A stretch of DNA of 64,000 nucleotides. It comes from Trachythela sp. YZ-2020. Its lineage: Eukaryota; Cnidaria; Anthozoa; Malacalcyonacea; Clavulariidae. The position numbers were made by a program, and so were the translations under genes. The number at the start of each line of letters is the position of its first letter. Positions within the stretch are counted from its first letter, which is position 1. Below the pieces are notes generated by a model. That model did not search any database, was not told the origin of the DNA, and saw nothing but the letters and a program-made list of their open reading frames with translations. This document shows positions 33,501 to 41,361 of the stretch, piece by piece. The stretch is taken from NCBI GenBank assembly GCA_016169945.1, contig JADLSH010000193.1, positions 992,001-1,056,000 of the forward strand, read 5' to 3'.

Positions 33501-36500
33501 TCCCGGGACGTCGCTACGGGACGCATTTTAACACGTCCCGACGTCCCGTAAGACTGTTCCATGGCGATACCTATACATTTTGTCACACGGGACCCCGGGA
33601 CGTCGCTACGGGACGCATTTTAACGCGCCCCGACGTCCCGTAAGACTGTTCCATGGCAAGACCTATACATTTTGTCAAATGGGACCCCGGGACATCGCTA
33701 CGGGACGCATTTTAACGTGTCCCGTAAGACTACAAAAAGTGATTAGCTTGAAAAAAATGGGTTACATTTTATCTCATTCTGTGTCACAACTTGGTGCTGT
33801 GAACATCTCTTCGAAAATATCTAACTTTACTTGACAATATGCAAGCTTTGGGTCTTTTTTCTCGACGTGCCAGTCTAGGTCGATCCAATAAGAGTACTGT
33901 AGTCTTGGAGAAGATTGCTAAAGAAAATTCGCTGAACAGAACTGACGCTGTAACTTTAACAAGTATAGAAAGCAGGATGGTGTTGGTTTCTCGCCATGCA
34001 GCGACAAGTTCGTGGACAACTTTTTGTTCTATGTCTACGTTCCAGACTATTTTGTGACGCACAAGAAAACCTACACGGAAGTCGGTCATGTCAACAAACA
34101 TATTCGAGATATGCTAACTCGTTTTGGATTAGATAAATGTAAAGTCAAAGCCGTCGCCTTGTTACCGTTAAAGGAACAACCGAAAGCAGACGAATTGGAC
34201 AAAGTGTATGGAAGGCTTAAATCGAAAGAGACTGACGAAACTGTCTACTACGTGCAGGAATTTAAGATCACCTGTGCAGATGAGGAATACTCCAATGTTC
34301 TCGAGTTTCTACGGACCGACGAGTACACGATTAGGAATATCTTCCTTAAAGGTATCGACGTGACCATGGATTACTCCGGCAGCTTTGACAAAGAAGAAGT
34401 TATACACCACCTGACGACAAACGAAGGATTTCGTATGCAAGGATGTACAACAGACGCGGACAGAACAATTCTGGACAACAATGACCAAGTCGGAAACAAC
34501 TGTCTTACGTACATGGAAACGGTGGACGATTTGACAACCCGTTCTAAGATTTACAACAAAATGGTCCAGATGTTGGAGAGTAAAAGTGTTCGAGAAACTG
34601 TTGGACAGCATTGGAAGAAATGGGTATGCCAGAAAAATACTCGTTTGGCAAACGCCCGTGATTTTGCCAAAGATCGTGGACTGACGTGGGCAGAGGTGAC
34701 GTTTTATTGCAAAAATACAGTTCCAAGTGACCAGCTAATGGAGAACACTCTTATGCGTATAGCACGATATGTAACGCCTTCTTTGGTCTACTCTACACCG
34801 TTCTCGGATACGTGGAAAGCTTACTGTGACGCTTTGTTGCACAGTTTGGTTGTCATTGACAGAACGCGCGATGTTGGTTTTATCGTCTGCACGTACGACG
34901 AGATGACAAAGAACATAAGTGGAGAGTTTGTGCACGGTTGGTTGAGGAGAGAAAAGTGGTGCCTCACCAATCTGACTTTTAGTTCCAAGCTGCCCGTGGA
35001 CATCATCGAGGTGTGTGATCGGAGTAAAGCTAGAAGTAGCAAAACCAAAGATACGTTCGTAGACATTTCTGGCGCTCGCTATTTTAAAAGCCGAAAAAAC
35101 GACAGCACAGATTTTCCCAACTTTTTTGTGTCCCACGGCTGTTGGTACGAAGAAAGCAAAGAAGAAGAACATTTACAACAGTTAGAGAAAGCAGGATTCG
35201 TTCCCCACAAACACTGCACACCTCTTTTTGCATACCTACAAGGTCGTGGGAACCGTCAAGAAGAGATAGAGTTACATCGAGCAGATATTTTGGATGTCAA
35301 AGTACCGGGAAAGCAAGGTCGTGCCATCAAGAAAGAACAAAACGAGCAATAGAAGGATTTGGCTGAGCAAGCAGCAAGAGAGATCCGGGAGAGTCGAAAG
35401 CCTTTCGAAGATGTCATCGCAGAGAAACGAAACACGGTACATTTATTGGATAATTATAGCCGCACTTTCTCAGATAACAAGATTATCCCCCTTAAAAGAA
35501 CTGGCTTTGGGATCCTACAATGTTATGGCTATGCGAGAGATCCAAACCCAATATGGAGAGAAGTACATTATGTTAATAAATCAAAACGGAATGCTAGGAC
35601 TCTGCTCTTCCAACAAGTACATCGAAACATACTTATTATTCAATCTAATGGAGGCAGACAAGGAGAAGATTCGTGATCCCAAACGAAATTACCTCACCCT
35701 CTACGAGAAGCCATTTGCAGTCCTAAATATAACCGGATGGGGACGCACACCGCAAAGACATGTCGTGGTGTATTGCAATCTCGCTTTGACCACAGAAATG
35801 GAAAAATATTCCGTTAAGCACCTACTAGAGCAAACAACAAAGGAGATGCAAGAAGAAAAGTTAAAAATGATGCACGCGGAACCGACAACGCCTTCTAAAG
35901 TTCTACCAACGCTAACGAGGGAAGAAATGGTGCCTTACAAGCACATGCGAAATTTGGCAGAACTACCTCTTGGTTCTACGCACACCGTTGTCGCAATCGG
36001 ACACATTGAGCATTAATTATGGGCAAGAGAAACTGGTTATCAAGTTGGATGATGACAATATCTACAGGGCAGGAGATTATTTCGAACAACAAAAGGAGCA
36101 GTTAATGCATGGTTGTAAAATAATCATTGCTAAAACAAAATTATCCCCGACCAGAAAAAAGTTTGTACAACGCGGGGATTGGGCTGGTGTACCAGACTAC
36201 GAGAAAGTGACGCTTTTGCAAGCAAGAAAGAAACGAAGTGCAGTCAAAGTTTCGGATGTTAAATCTGTTGAACACAAGGGACAAAAACGCAAACTCGTGC
36301 TAACAGAAAATGGAACAGTTTACAAAGTCAAACGATCTAAGCTAGAGAATACTGTAAAAGCTGGACAATATATTTAAATAGTTTGTTACTTAATGTAACA
36401 TTGTTAAACTTTACAAATATATTGTTACACACGTTAATCCGTGTCTGTGCACTACCCGTATTATACACAGGAATAACTACACGTCCCCAACGCGTCCCTT

Positions 36501-39500
36501 CGAGCGGGACTTGTTAAATATGTCCCGCAATAAGGTCCCGTAAATGAGTACTTCTACGGGACTCGCTAAATATGTCCCGTAAGTACTTATGCTGTAATAT
36601 GACGTCATATCTTAGTGCACACACCGTGCGCCGTCACTCAGTTTATACTCTCGGTATGGATGTTACGCAACGCTTTATGTTACGCAACGCTTTATGTTAC
36701 GCAACGCTTTATGTTACGCAACGCTTTATGTTACGCAACGCTATTAGTATTTAAACGTTACGCAACGTTTTATGTTACGCAACGCTTTATGTTACGTCAC
36801 CTCATTATTATTCTTACTTCCAGGCGTGACGCGTGAATACTAATACTCGGTTCAAACGTCACCTCCAGGTTGCACAACCTCTAGGTTACGCAACCTCAGA
36901 GGGTACGTCACTTTCCAATATGGTGGCTTGCATACTAATTACTACCGTGCGCACGCGACGCCATTTTGAATATTTAATGAAAGCTACTGTCGCTTACCTG
37001 CATTAGTAGCCCATTCAGGAGCTGTGGATGTATCTAAAATATGAAATTCATTAATTAACAACACTCGGACATCAATGCAACCAGGCATGCGTGAAGTCTC
37101 ACCGATAACATGGAGTTATCGATCATATACCATATAAACATGGGTATGTATAGCTTTACATTATTATTATTTAATTAAATCTCCCTTACCGGGCTTTTCA
37201 GATTAATTTACAAAATTACTATGAATATATATCTTTAAAAAGCTTTATACCTAAATAAGAATATACTAGTTAAAATTACTGAGATGTAATATTTGTAAGC
37301 ATTCCTTGTTTCAATTGTTTCTTTAAAATTTCAAAACTGCTAATGTTCTTCAGATTGCTGTCTAAATCGTGCCATAATTTTGTTGCTAGGTATCATTACA
37401 CAATCAGCTGCTGTCGTAAATTGTGTCTGAACTACCTGAAAAAGGATTAAAACACGTACTTTGACGTTTTGTACGACGACTTTCCTTTGTAGAAGGTTAG
37501 ACTTGGTTCAAGTCCTTCTCTCAAGCCTCAAGGGGTTGAAAGTAGCAGAGAACATCAGCGACGAAAAAAGGCGCGAAAATTGGAGAGCGGAACCGTCGCG
37601 CCTTAGTTTCGCCGCTTCTATATACTGCTGCATGTACTTTCAACTTCTTGAGAGACGGACTTGAACCAAGTCTAATAGGATGTTAGACTGTTCTTTTTCA
37701 AGCACGGACACAAACTATGGCATCCCATTCTATAGAAAATTAAGTTATTAACCCTGTTTTAATATAGTTTGTACGTAATTTATGTGTTCTAAGTGCAGTT
37801 TTATCTGTTGTCATGTACCTCTTTTAAAGCACGTCCCCATGAAAACCAACAGAAAGTTGATGGGACCAGCGTGTCAAAATAAAGTATTATGTATGTGTAT
37901 GTATGTATAGCATTACCTGTAGAGTTTGTGAATTCATTGTAATACCAGCATTCTGGGGAGTCACCAGCATTCCTATACGGTTGTAGTTCGCAAACTTAAG
38001 GTAAAACTTATTTGTCCCGGGAATCAAATTGTATATATATTTCCCACAGTTTATCACTTATGCGAATAAAGTCAAGGCACGATTCACGACATTCATAATA
38101 AATCAAGGTAATTTTATTATATAATATAAGATCGTTCTGAAGAACACAAAATGGACAGATGTAACTAAACAGTTTACAATTTAGGTCGCCCTTTCCTTTC
38201 CCCCGACATTTTATCACCTTTCAATTTTATCGTCCTTTTCATTTCCCGACATTCTATCGTCTTTTAATTTCCATTTTCCCGGCATTTTATCATCCTTTTC
38301 ATTTCCCGACATTTTATTGCCTTTTTCTTAAAATTTTCCCGCCGTTTTTCAATTTTTCCGAAATAACATATTAATATTCTAAACCTTAAATTTAACAAGA
38401 ATCCAATTTTGCCGACGGAGGTATCATTGGGGGGTCTAGCACCCCCCGCGCCCCCCTATCGCTACGCCCCTGCATATAGATAAGGCACAGTGATCCGCAA
38501 TTTTTCGGTAGACCATCCCCTTAAAAGGATGCGAGGACTTACTGTAAGTCGGAGAGAGCCAAAAGTTCTTATCGAACTCCAATTAAAATCTTCCATTTAA
38601 AAAAATTTTAGTGAACCATCTTAAAGAATACCAGATCACAAGGAGAAAACTCTTTGTATTTCAGTCACATTCCGCCAAAAGCCCTATAGCTCATTTGTAA
38701 CTTTTCAAAAATGTGCTCCTAGCTTAGACATTGCAAAGCGTTGACCAGGCCACAAGAAAGGTTTCACTTTATAATAACACCGACTTTAACATACCTGAAT
38801 AGTTATAAAATCCAGTATAATACCAGCATTCAGGAGCCTCGCCGGCATTTCTATATGGTTGCACTTCACAGTCATAAAATTTCTTGTTTTTTGGATATCG
38901 TATTTCAGAAACTGCTTTCATAAAATCGTACGCTTTGCCACAAATTTCAACTGCTTCAAAACAACTTTCGCGACATATATGTTGTTTTCTGAACACGCTT
39001 TGGGTTCGGTCACAGGTTGGATAGCTATAATGGCAATAATATCTGACATAAAGCTTCATGCATTTCCTGAGAGTTGAAATATCAACACTGAGATAGCGAC
39101 TTGCTATCCTTTCACCTAGTTTTGCCAAGGTATCCATAAATCTATTGCCTTCTTTATTTTTTCGAATTTGATAATCTGGTGTTTGGTATACGAACTTGTC
39201 CAACGTTACTCCGTGATTTTGACAAACAGGTCTGGTTAAATTGACGAGTGGATAACAGGAACTCGACTTGAGCGTTGGTTCGGCTTCGGCAGGAATGCAC
39301 GTCCTAGAAATTAAGATCATTATGGAACCACCATTAATCCATTAAGCCGAAATGCGCCGCAATGCATAGTCTGTCTGAAAGGTGATATTAACCAGCGTTT
39401 CTACCGAATGTAGTTAAAATCGAAAGTCTACGTTAAAATCGTTACTCAAACACTTCTTGGTAGACTCCGCGTCTTTTCTACCATGCCAACTTCCACTGAC

Positions 39501-41361
39501 ATGCCATTTTTAAATTGAAATAATTCACCACACATGTACATACATACAAATTTACAAATAAATTAAATTGAAAGTAACACGTGGTGAAGAAGACTTAAAT
39601 TAATTGAATCTGGTACAGAAGAAGAAATAGTTATACCTGTTGTTGTTTTGAAGATGGTGTTCACCTGTAAGTGTGAAAGAAGTAAACAATAAATAATAAT
39701 GCTGATGGTGTTTGTAGCACTGTGGTTAATGTTGTTGGTGACACAGTGGTTAAAGCTGTTGGTGACACGGTGGTTAATACTGTTGGTGACACAGTGGTTA
39801 ATACTGTTGGTGACACAGTGTTTAATGCTGTTGGTGACAAAGTGCTTAATGCTGTTGGGGACACAGTGGTTAATGTTGTTGGTGACACAGTGCCGGTTAA
39901 TGCTGTTGGTAACACAGTGGTTAATGTTGTTGGTGACACAGTGGTTAATGCTGTTGGTGACACAGTGGTTAATGATGTTGGTGACACAGTGGTTAATGGT
40001 AACACAGTGGTTAATTGCTGTTGGTGACACAGTGGTTACTGCTGTTGGTGACACAGTGGATAATTGCTGTTGGTGATATAGTGGTTAATTGCTGTTGGTG
40101 ACATAGTGGTTACTGCTGTTGGTGACACAGTGGTTAATGCTGTTGGTAACACAGTGGTTAATTGCTGTTGGTGACATACAGTAGTGGTTACAGCTGTTGG
40201 TGACACAGTGGTTAATTGCTGTTGGTGACACAGTGGTTAATGCTGTTTGTGATGCAGTGGTTAATGCTGTTGGTGACACAGTGGTTAATTGCTGCTGGTG
40301 ACACAGTGGTTAATGCTGTTTGTGATGCAGTGGTTAATGCTGTTGGTGACACAGTGGTTAATTGCTGTTGGTGACACAGTGGTTACTGCTGTTGGTGACA
40401 CAGTCGTTAATGCTGTTGGTGACACTCGTAATGCATGCATGTGCCTCTCAGACCTGTCTTATGCTTCGATTTTAATTCAGACTAATGTAATTTGCTATTG
40501 AATTCGTCGATCGGTCGAGTTTAACTTTTGTCCTATTTCAAGAGACGAATCTAATTTAGACAAATTGAATCAATAACAAGGAACATAAAAATACGAACCA
40601 CTGGATCAGAAACTGGCATTAACATAATTGTGATATATTAAGTTGGACACGCGCGGCCGACGATACGACATCGTATGAAACGAAGACGCGCTACATTAAA
40701 CGAACTTACTTCATTTCAAACGACGCACTACCGAATTTAATTCATTCAATTAAATATATTCGGCTGAATAAAATCCCGCGATGATAGTGCGACTATGAAA
40801 CAGGCCTCACCTCTGTAACCGGGGTTCCATTGCTGCAACATGCATTTTCTAAATTATTTTCACTTCAGTTGCATGTGGGAAGAGTGCTTTCAATTTCACT
40901 CTACCAAACACCGCAGGTCTTTTCCGGGTACTCTTGCCTTCTGTATAGTAACACTGGACTAATAACGGAATGGCTCTTACTGGATCCCTAAGGAGAGCAT
41001 TTTAAAACCGACGAAGCTATCCAGCATAAATAGAGTTAGTTTAGTTTAGGTTTCCTCGTGTAACTAGTTACATTGGGTCAATTCCAAATGACTCTTACTG
41101 GACCTCTACAAGAAGAACAGTCGATTAGATAGAGCTATCCCTCATATGAATGGCTCATTTCATATGAATGTATTGACTCTGGGGCAAGAATGGAAACGAC
41201 GAACTAAGAGATGAATAATCGTCGTTCTGAAGATTATGTCATCGAATCCCAACAGACACCGTATAAAACTACAATGTGGCATTACCTGCAATATTTGTAC
41301 TGAAAATCGCTACTAAAATCAGTACAGTACCACCACCATTAACAAAACTAACGACCAGCAT
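21003..41361 (-). CDS. Gene B: Fz-Kringle-TSP1x3 receptor, complete set of exons
   Basis: Minus-strand exons: 41286-41361 (signal peptide), 39637-39664, 38795-39303 (CRD), 36998-37033 (linker), 30009-30251 (Kringle), 24526-24702, 23693-23869 and 22752-22925 (TSP1), 22092-22202 (membrane segment), 21003-21505 (tail). Every border has GT/AG and the phases fit throughout. The product is a type I receptor with ROR-like Fz-Kringle order, three TSP1 modules, one helix and a tail of about 167 residues without kinase but with nine tyrosines. The locus also has a decayed second CRD (37917-38210). Large insertions occupy introns: a Gypsy element (24963-29419), a 5.4-kb transposon (31563-36988) and a minisatellite (39715-40440). 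Expression is unproven; all ten exons are open. Confidence 0.8.
21535..21990. repeat. Degenerate telomere-like (TTAGGG/GGATTA)n array
   Basis: About 450 bp of GGTTAGG, GGATTAGG and TTTAGGATTAGG variants on the plus strand lie in the intron between tail and membrane exons of gene B. It is related to TTAGGG telomere repeats but strongly mutated. Confidence 0.85.
22092..22202 (-). CDS. Gene B transmembrane exon
   Basis: A 111-bp phase 1-1 exon between atttcag and gtgagg. It encodes V-V-F-D-S-Q then MIGITAAAAVFVLVVAV plus TVFILLL (24 hydrophobic residues), then six arginines and G. The Ala run is encoded by GCT repeats. Confidence 0.85.
22752..22925 (-). CDS. Gene B TSP1 module 3
   Basis: A 174-bp phase 1-1 exon: D-G-N-Y-S-N-W-T-K-S-S-P, C-S-V-T-C-G-Q-G-V-E-I-W, Y-G-G-N-C-S-K-R-G, and M-E-P-C-P. 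Counterpart of A 11057-11230 and C 44936-45109. The flanking intron (TTTACTCGTTATTATAGATT) is also conserved in C. Confidence 0.85.
23250..23520 (+). mobile_element. SINE family 2, full-length-like copy
   Basis: A tRNA-like head (GCGGTTAGTGCATCCGTGC ... GACCAGGATTCAATTTCTGC), a body with AACACTGCAGGGTTTCTTCG, and the end GGAGCTATCCAGCATAG with an A/T tail. B box GGATTCAATTT is degraded. Inside a gene B intron. Confidence 0.6.
23693..23869 (-). CDS. Gene B TSP1 module 2
   Basis: A 177-bp phase 1-1 exon: N-G-G-Y-S-N-W-T-W-S, C-N-V-S-C-G-D-G-V-E-I-W-R-R, H-G-G-R-N-C-S-E-L-G, and R-K-P-C-P. The donor is intact (CCAA|gtaag), unlike the copies at 47.4 and 63.3 kb. Confidence 0.85.
23880..24525. 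other. Intron of gene B
   Basis: Non-coding. A stretch near 24060-24400 (CTCCGGCAGGAGGTTATG, GTGTTTGACTGTTAGCACGA, GCGGAGGTATGTAGTCTCTG) looks like an old dispersed repeat. I could not name it. Confidence 0.35.
24526..24702 (-). CDS. Gene B TSP1 module 1
   Basis: A 177-bp phase 1-1 exon: D-G-N-Y-G-N-W-S-L-N, C-N-V-T-C-G-Q-G-F-E-I-W-T-R, H-G-G-R-N-C-S-H-L-G-E, and A-K-H-C-P. Almost identical to D 61206-61382. Confidence 0.85.
24850..24962. repeat. Dispersed repeat, left part, split by the LTR element
   Basis: TTGTGACAGCCTTGTTTGTT and CAACAGCTTGCAAACAAATC continue, after removal of the LTR element, into GTTGTCATTTTATCAAGTTG and the AACAAGTTGTTGAAAC-type repeats at 29425-29670. It served as the target of the retrotransposon. 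Confidence 0.55.
25235..27592 (+). pseudogene. Gypsy gag-pol, first part (gag, protease, RT, start of RNase H)
   Basis: A 785-codon frame from ATG. Gag occupies about residues 1-215, with two zinc knuckles near 220-253 (C-W-N-C-G-G...C and C-N-Y-C-K-K-P-N-H-F-K-I-V-C). The protease has L-L-I-D-T-G-S-T at about 320. RT spans about 450-640 with V-D-M-R-K-A-N, F-S-K-I-D-L-T-S-G-Y-H and S-D-D in place of the usual Y-x-D-D box. RNase H starts with I-I-V-D-A-S-P-V near 743. Gag and pol share one frame. The frame is lost at about 27555, where the sequence for R-E-A-L-A-I-V-W continues in another frame, so the protein is broken inside RNase H. Confidence 0.9.
27556..29207 (+). pseudogene. Gypsy pol, second part (RNase H end, integrase), with in-frame stop
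   Basis: After the frameshift the frame gives the rest of RNase H (T-D-H-K-P-L), then an integrase with an HHCC zinc motif (H-E-G-H-Q-G ... C-I-A-C-Q) and catalytic aspartates in A-D-F-C-G-P and K-T-D-N-G-A-P. A TAA at 28596-28598 lies two codons before the glutamate expected 35 residues after the second aspartate. The same frame reopens and runs to 29207 with a basic G-D-K-V-L-V-K C-terminal region. Without read-through, the integrase lacks its catalytic Glu. Confidence 0.88.
29425..29680. repeat. AACAAGTTGTTGAAAC-type dispersed repeat
   Basis: Short inverted words (ACAAGTTGTTGAAACAACTT) repeat with variation across 250 bp. This is the right part of the repeat into which the LTR element inserted. 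Confidence 0.6.
30009..30251 (-). CDS. Gene B Kringle domain exon
   Basis: A 243-bp phase 1-1 exon after cacaacag and before gtatgg: D-C-L-Y-L-N-G-S, I-P-C-Q-S-W-T-E-Q-C, Y-C-R-N-P-Q-N-S-G-R, G-P-W-C-F-T-T-D-R-S, and Y-C-G-I-P-K-C-T-P. All Kringle cysteines are present. The RPW motif of A and D is G-P-W here. Confidence 0.88.
30300..30650 (-). mobile_element. SINE family 2 copies, inverted
   Basis: Two 3' halves in tandem (TTGGCCCAGTGTCACTACAA and TTGGTCCAGTGTTACTACAG) are followed by a head-like end (CAAACTGCAGGCACATAGGT). Inverted relative to 23250-23520. Confidence 0.55.
30660..31562. other. Intron, no recognisable feature
   Basis: AT-rich, no exon-like frame. GGGCAGAAGCCC near 30690 and CGAGGGCTTCTGCG near 30755 form a weak inverted pair. 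Confidence 0.35.
32313..33088 (-). pseudogene. Zinc-finger plus acidic protein of the 5.4-kb element, decayed
   Basis: The minus-strand frame from ATG at 33088 has C-P-L-C-G-K ... L-S-N-H-L-T-D-I-H, a C2H2 finger, then S-S-E-E-R-R. After a frameshift near 32895 another frame is very acidic (runs of D, E and S) with a stop at about 32808, then D-P-W-Q-T-L-I-H-E-A-K-L. A third frame (32677 to 32447) gives S-F-S-A-L-L-P-K-L and K-K-D-P-T-H-Q-K-I-M. The end is a poly-Asp tail before TAA. I recognise this finger-acidic-(D-P-W)-(K-K-D-P-x-H-Q-K) arrangement as a recurrent uncharacterised protein in cnidarian repeats, from memory only. At least three lesions. Confidence 0.6.
33185..33735. repeat. 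Tandem array of about 92-bp hairpin units
   Basis: TAAGACTGTTCCATGGC recurs at 33189, 33281, 33365, 33457, 33549, 33641 and (partial) 33725, spacing 92, 84, 92, 92, 92, 84. Each unit holds CATTTTGTCAAACGGGACCC, GGGACGTCGCTACGGGACGC and GCGTCCCGACGTCCCG, which pair as GGGACGC/GCGTCCC. The 84-bp units lack an 8-base CGACGTCC block. The array lies exactly between the two divergent genes, where a shared promoter or replication origin would be expected. The fold-back element at 16692 has one such unit at its centre. Confidence 0.85.
33839..36377 (+). pseudogene. Large uncharacterised protein of the 5.4-kb element, decayed
   Basis: One ancestral reading frame is now spread over three frames: 33839 to about 33995, then 34012-35352 (446 codons), a TAG at 35350, the same frame to about 35495, another frame to 36016, and a last one to 36377. 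The main part has N-F-L-F-Y-V-Y-V-P-D-Y-F, T-R-S-K-I-Y-N-K-M-V-Q-M-L-E and L-T-W-A-E-V-T-F-Y. K-I-Y-N-K followed by x-E-V recalls Rep_trans-type initiators, but there is no HUH motif and the match is weak. The C-terminal part has two L-x-L-G-S-x-x-V-x-A modules (about 35505 and 35965), the second followed by K-L-V-I-K-L-D-D-D-N-I-Y, possibly OB-like folds. Homologous uncharacterised proteins recur in cnidarian genomes as I remember them. Function unknown. Confidence 0.65.
36998..37033 (-). CDS. Gene B linker exon between CRD and Kringle
   Basis: A 36-bp phase 1-1 exon between atattttag and gtaagcgac, encoding T-S-T-A-P-E-W-A-T-N-A. Its mirror copy in gene D is 57648-57683 (T-S-T-V-S-G-W-T-T-Y-A). 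The 5.4-kb transposon begins 3 bases into the target duplication after the donor: GTA then AGCGAC (the duplicated hexamer), so the donor consensus survives. Confidence 0.7.
37040..37916. other. Intron with MITE (37498-37672) and LINE-like tail
   Basis: TTAGACTTGGTTCAAGTCCT and its inverse GGACTTGAACCAAGTCTAA bound a 175-bp fold-back element. A 3' end like GACCAGCGTGTCAAAATAAA with a (TATG)n tail near 37850-37910 resembles a LINE end. Confidence 0.5.
37917..38210 (-). pseudogene. Decayed second CRD exon of gene B
   Basis: The minus strand has an intact 3' end of a CRD exon, E-L-Q-P-Y-R-N-A-G-D-S-P-E-C-W-Y-Y and N-S-T-G followed by gtaatg, preceded by a shifted, stop-containing portion with C-R-E-S-C-L-D-F-I and D-K-L-W-E-I. 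It matches the intact CRD2 of gene D (56705-57219). The 5' half has been replaced by T-rich repeat (38180-38350). It cannot be translated. Confidence 0.75.
38211..38794. repeat. T-rich tandem repeat and old MITE-like sequence
   Basis: CATTTCCCGACATTTTATC-type units of about 25-35 bases recur five to six times at 38190-38350. CCCCCCGCGCCCCCC-rich sequence at 38435-38465 resembles a dispersed element end. Confidence 0.5.
38795..39303 (-). CDS. Gene B Frizzled-like CRD exon
   Basis: A 509-bp exon (phase 2 in, phase 1 out) between atttctag and gtatgt. It encodes T-C-I-P-A-E-A-E-P, S-C-Y-P-L-V-N-L-T-R-P-V-C, L-R-K-C-M-K, Y-Y-C-H-Y-S-Y-P-T-C-D-R-T, H-I-C-R-E-S-C, E-I-C-G-K, Y-D-C-E-V-Q-P-Y-R-N-A-G and P-E-C-W-Y-Y. 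The ten Fz cysteines plus one at the C-terminus are in order. The F-L-C-S of canonical Frizzled is Y-Y-C-H here. This domain fold binds Wnt lipids in Frizzled and ROR proteins; binding here is inference. Confidence 0.85.
39637..39664 (-). CDS. Gene B micro-exon before the CRD
   Basis: A 28-bp exon between cttacag and gtataa, phase 1 in and 2 out, encoding E-H-H-L-Q-N-N-N. The copy in gene D (55375-55402) has the same borders and length. Confidence 0.7.
39715..40440. repeat. 24-bp minisatellite in gene B intron 1
   Basis: About 30 units of GTTGGTGACACAGTGGTTAATGCT with unit-length variants (an extra T in ATTGCTG, ACATACAG). Because the unit is a multiple of three, long open frames (VVNAVGDT, TALTTVSP, NSINHCVT) appear on both strands. 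They lie inside an intron and are not evidence of a protein. Confidence 0.92.
40805..41145 (+). mobile_element. SINE family 2, two adjacent copies
   Basis: CCGGGGTTCCATTGCTGC head remnant, TTCAATTTCACTCTACCAAA, GTAACACTGGACTAATAACG, and GAAGCTATCCAGCATAAATA end; a second 3' part ends at GAGCTATCCCTCATATG. The mirror copy is 53280-53610. Confidence 0.6.
41286..41361 (-). CDS. Gene B signal-peptide exon (start)
   Basis: ATG at 41361 in CTTACGATG; the exon encodes MLVVSFVNGGGTVLILVAI then F-S-T-N-I-A and a split Gly at the gtaatg donor. A 25-residue hydrophobic leader with small residues at the end fits a signal peptide. Paralogous starts lie at 47748 (-), 53064 (+) and 63786 (-). Confidence 0.8.

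Larger units (their letters stand above)
31563..36988. mobile_element. 5.4-kb transposon with 0.5-kb TIRs, hairpin array and two divergent decayed genes
   Basis: Termini AGTAGC/GCTACT and a perfect 6-bp duplication GTCGCT (31557-31562, 36989-36994). Inverted arms of about 505 bp (31563-32066, 36481-36988) match those of the element at 16692. They contain tandem TTACGCAACGCTTTATG units, an ATGACGTCAT motif, and GTCCCG hairpins. The right tip has lost about 18 bases. Inside are a minus-strand zinc-finger/acidic gene (32313-33088), an array of about 92-bp hairpin units (33185-33735), and a plus-strand gene (33839-36377), both genes broken. Long TIRs, AG termini and 6-bp duplications are Polinton features, but none of the Polinton core genes (PolB, integrase, capsid, ATPase) is seen. 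IS3EU-type elements also make 6-bp duplications. Family unassigned. Confidence 0.85.

Noticed and set aside
33185..33735. CRISPR-like array
   Set aside because: Units are contiguous with no unique spacers, and the host is an animal genome.
33220..33834. Chain of 79-84 aa frames with RLFHGKTYTF repeats
   Set aside because: They are translations of the about 92-bp hairpin repeat and have no start context or conserved ends.
33839..36377. Assignment of the large element protein as a rolling-circle Rep
   Set aside because: Only a K-I-Y-N-K ... E-V-T-F-Y resemblance was seen; no HUH motif or superfamily 3 helicase box, so kept as uncharacterised.
37461..37664. 67-aa plus-strand frame
   Set aside because: It lies across a fold-back MITE (37498-37672) with inverted ends and has no domain.
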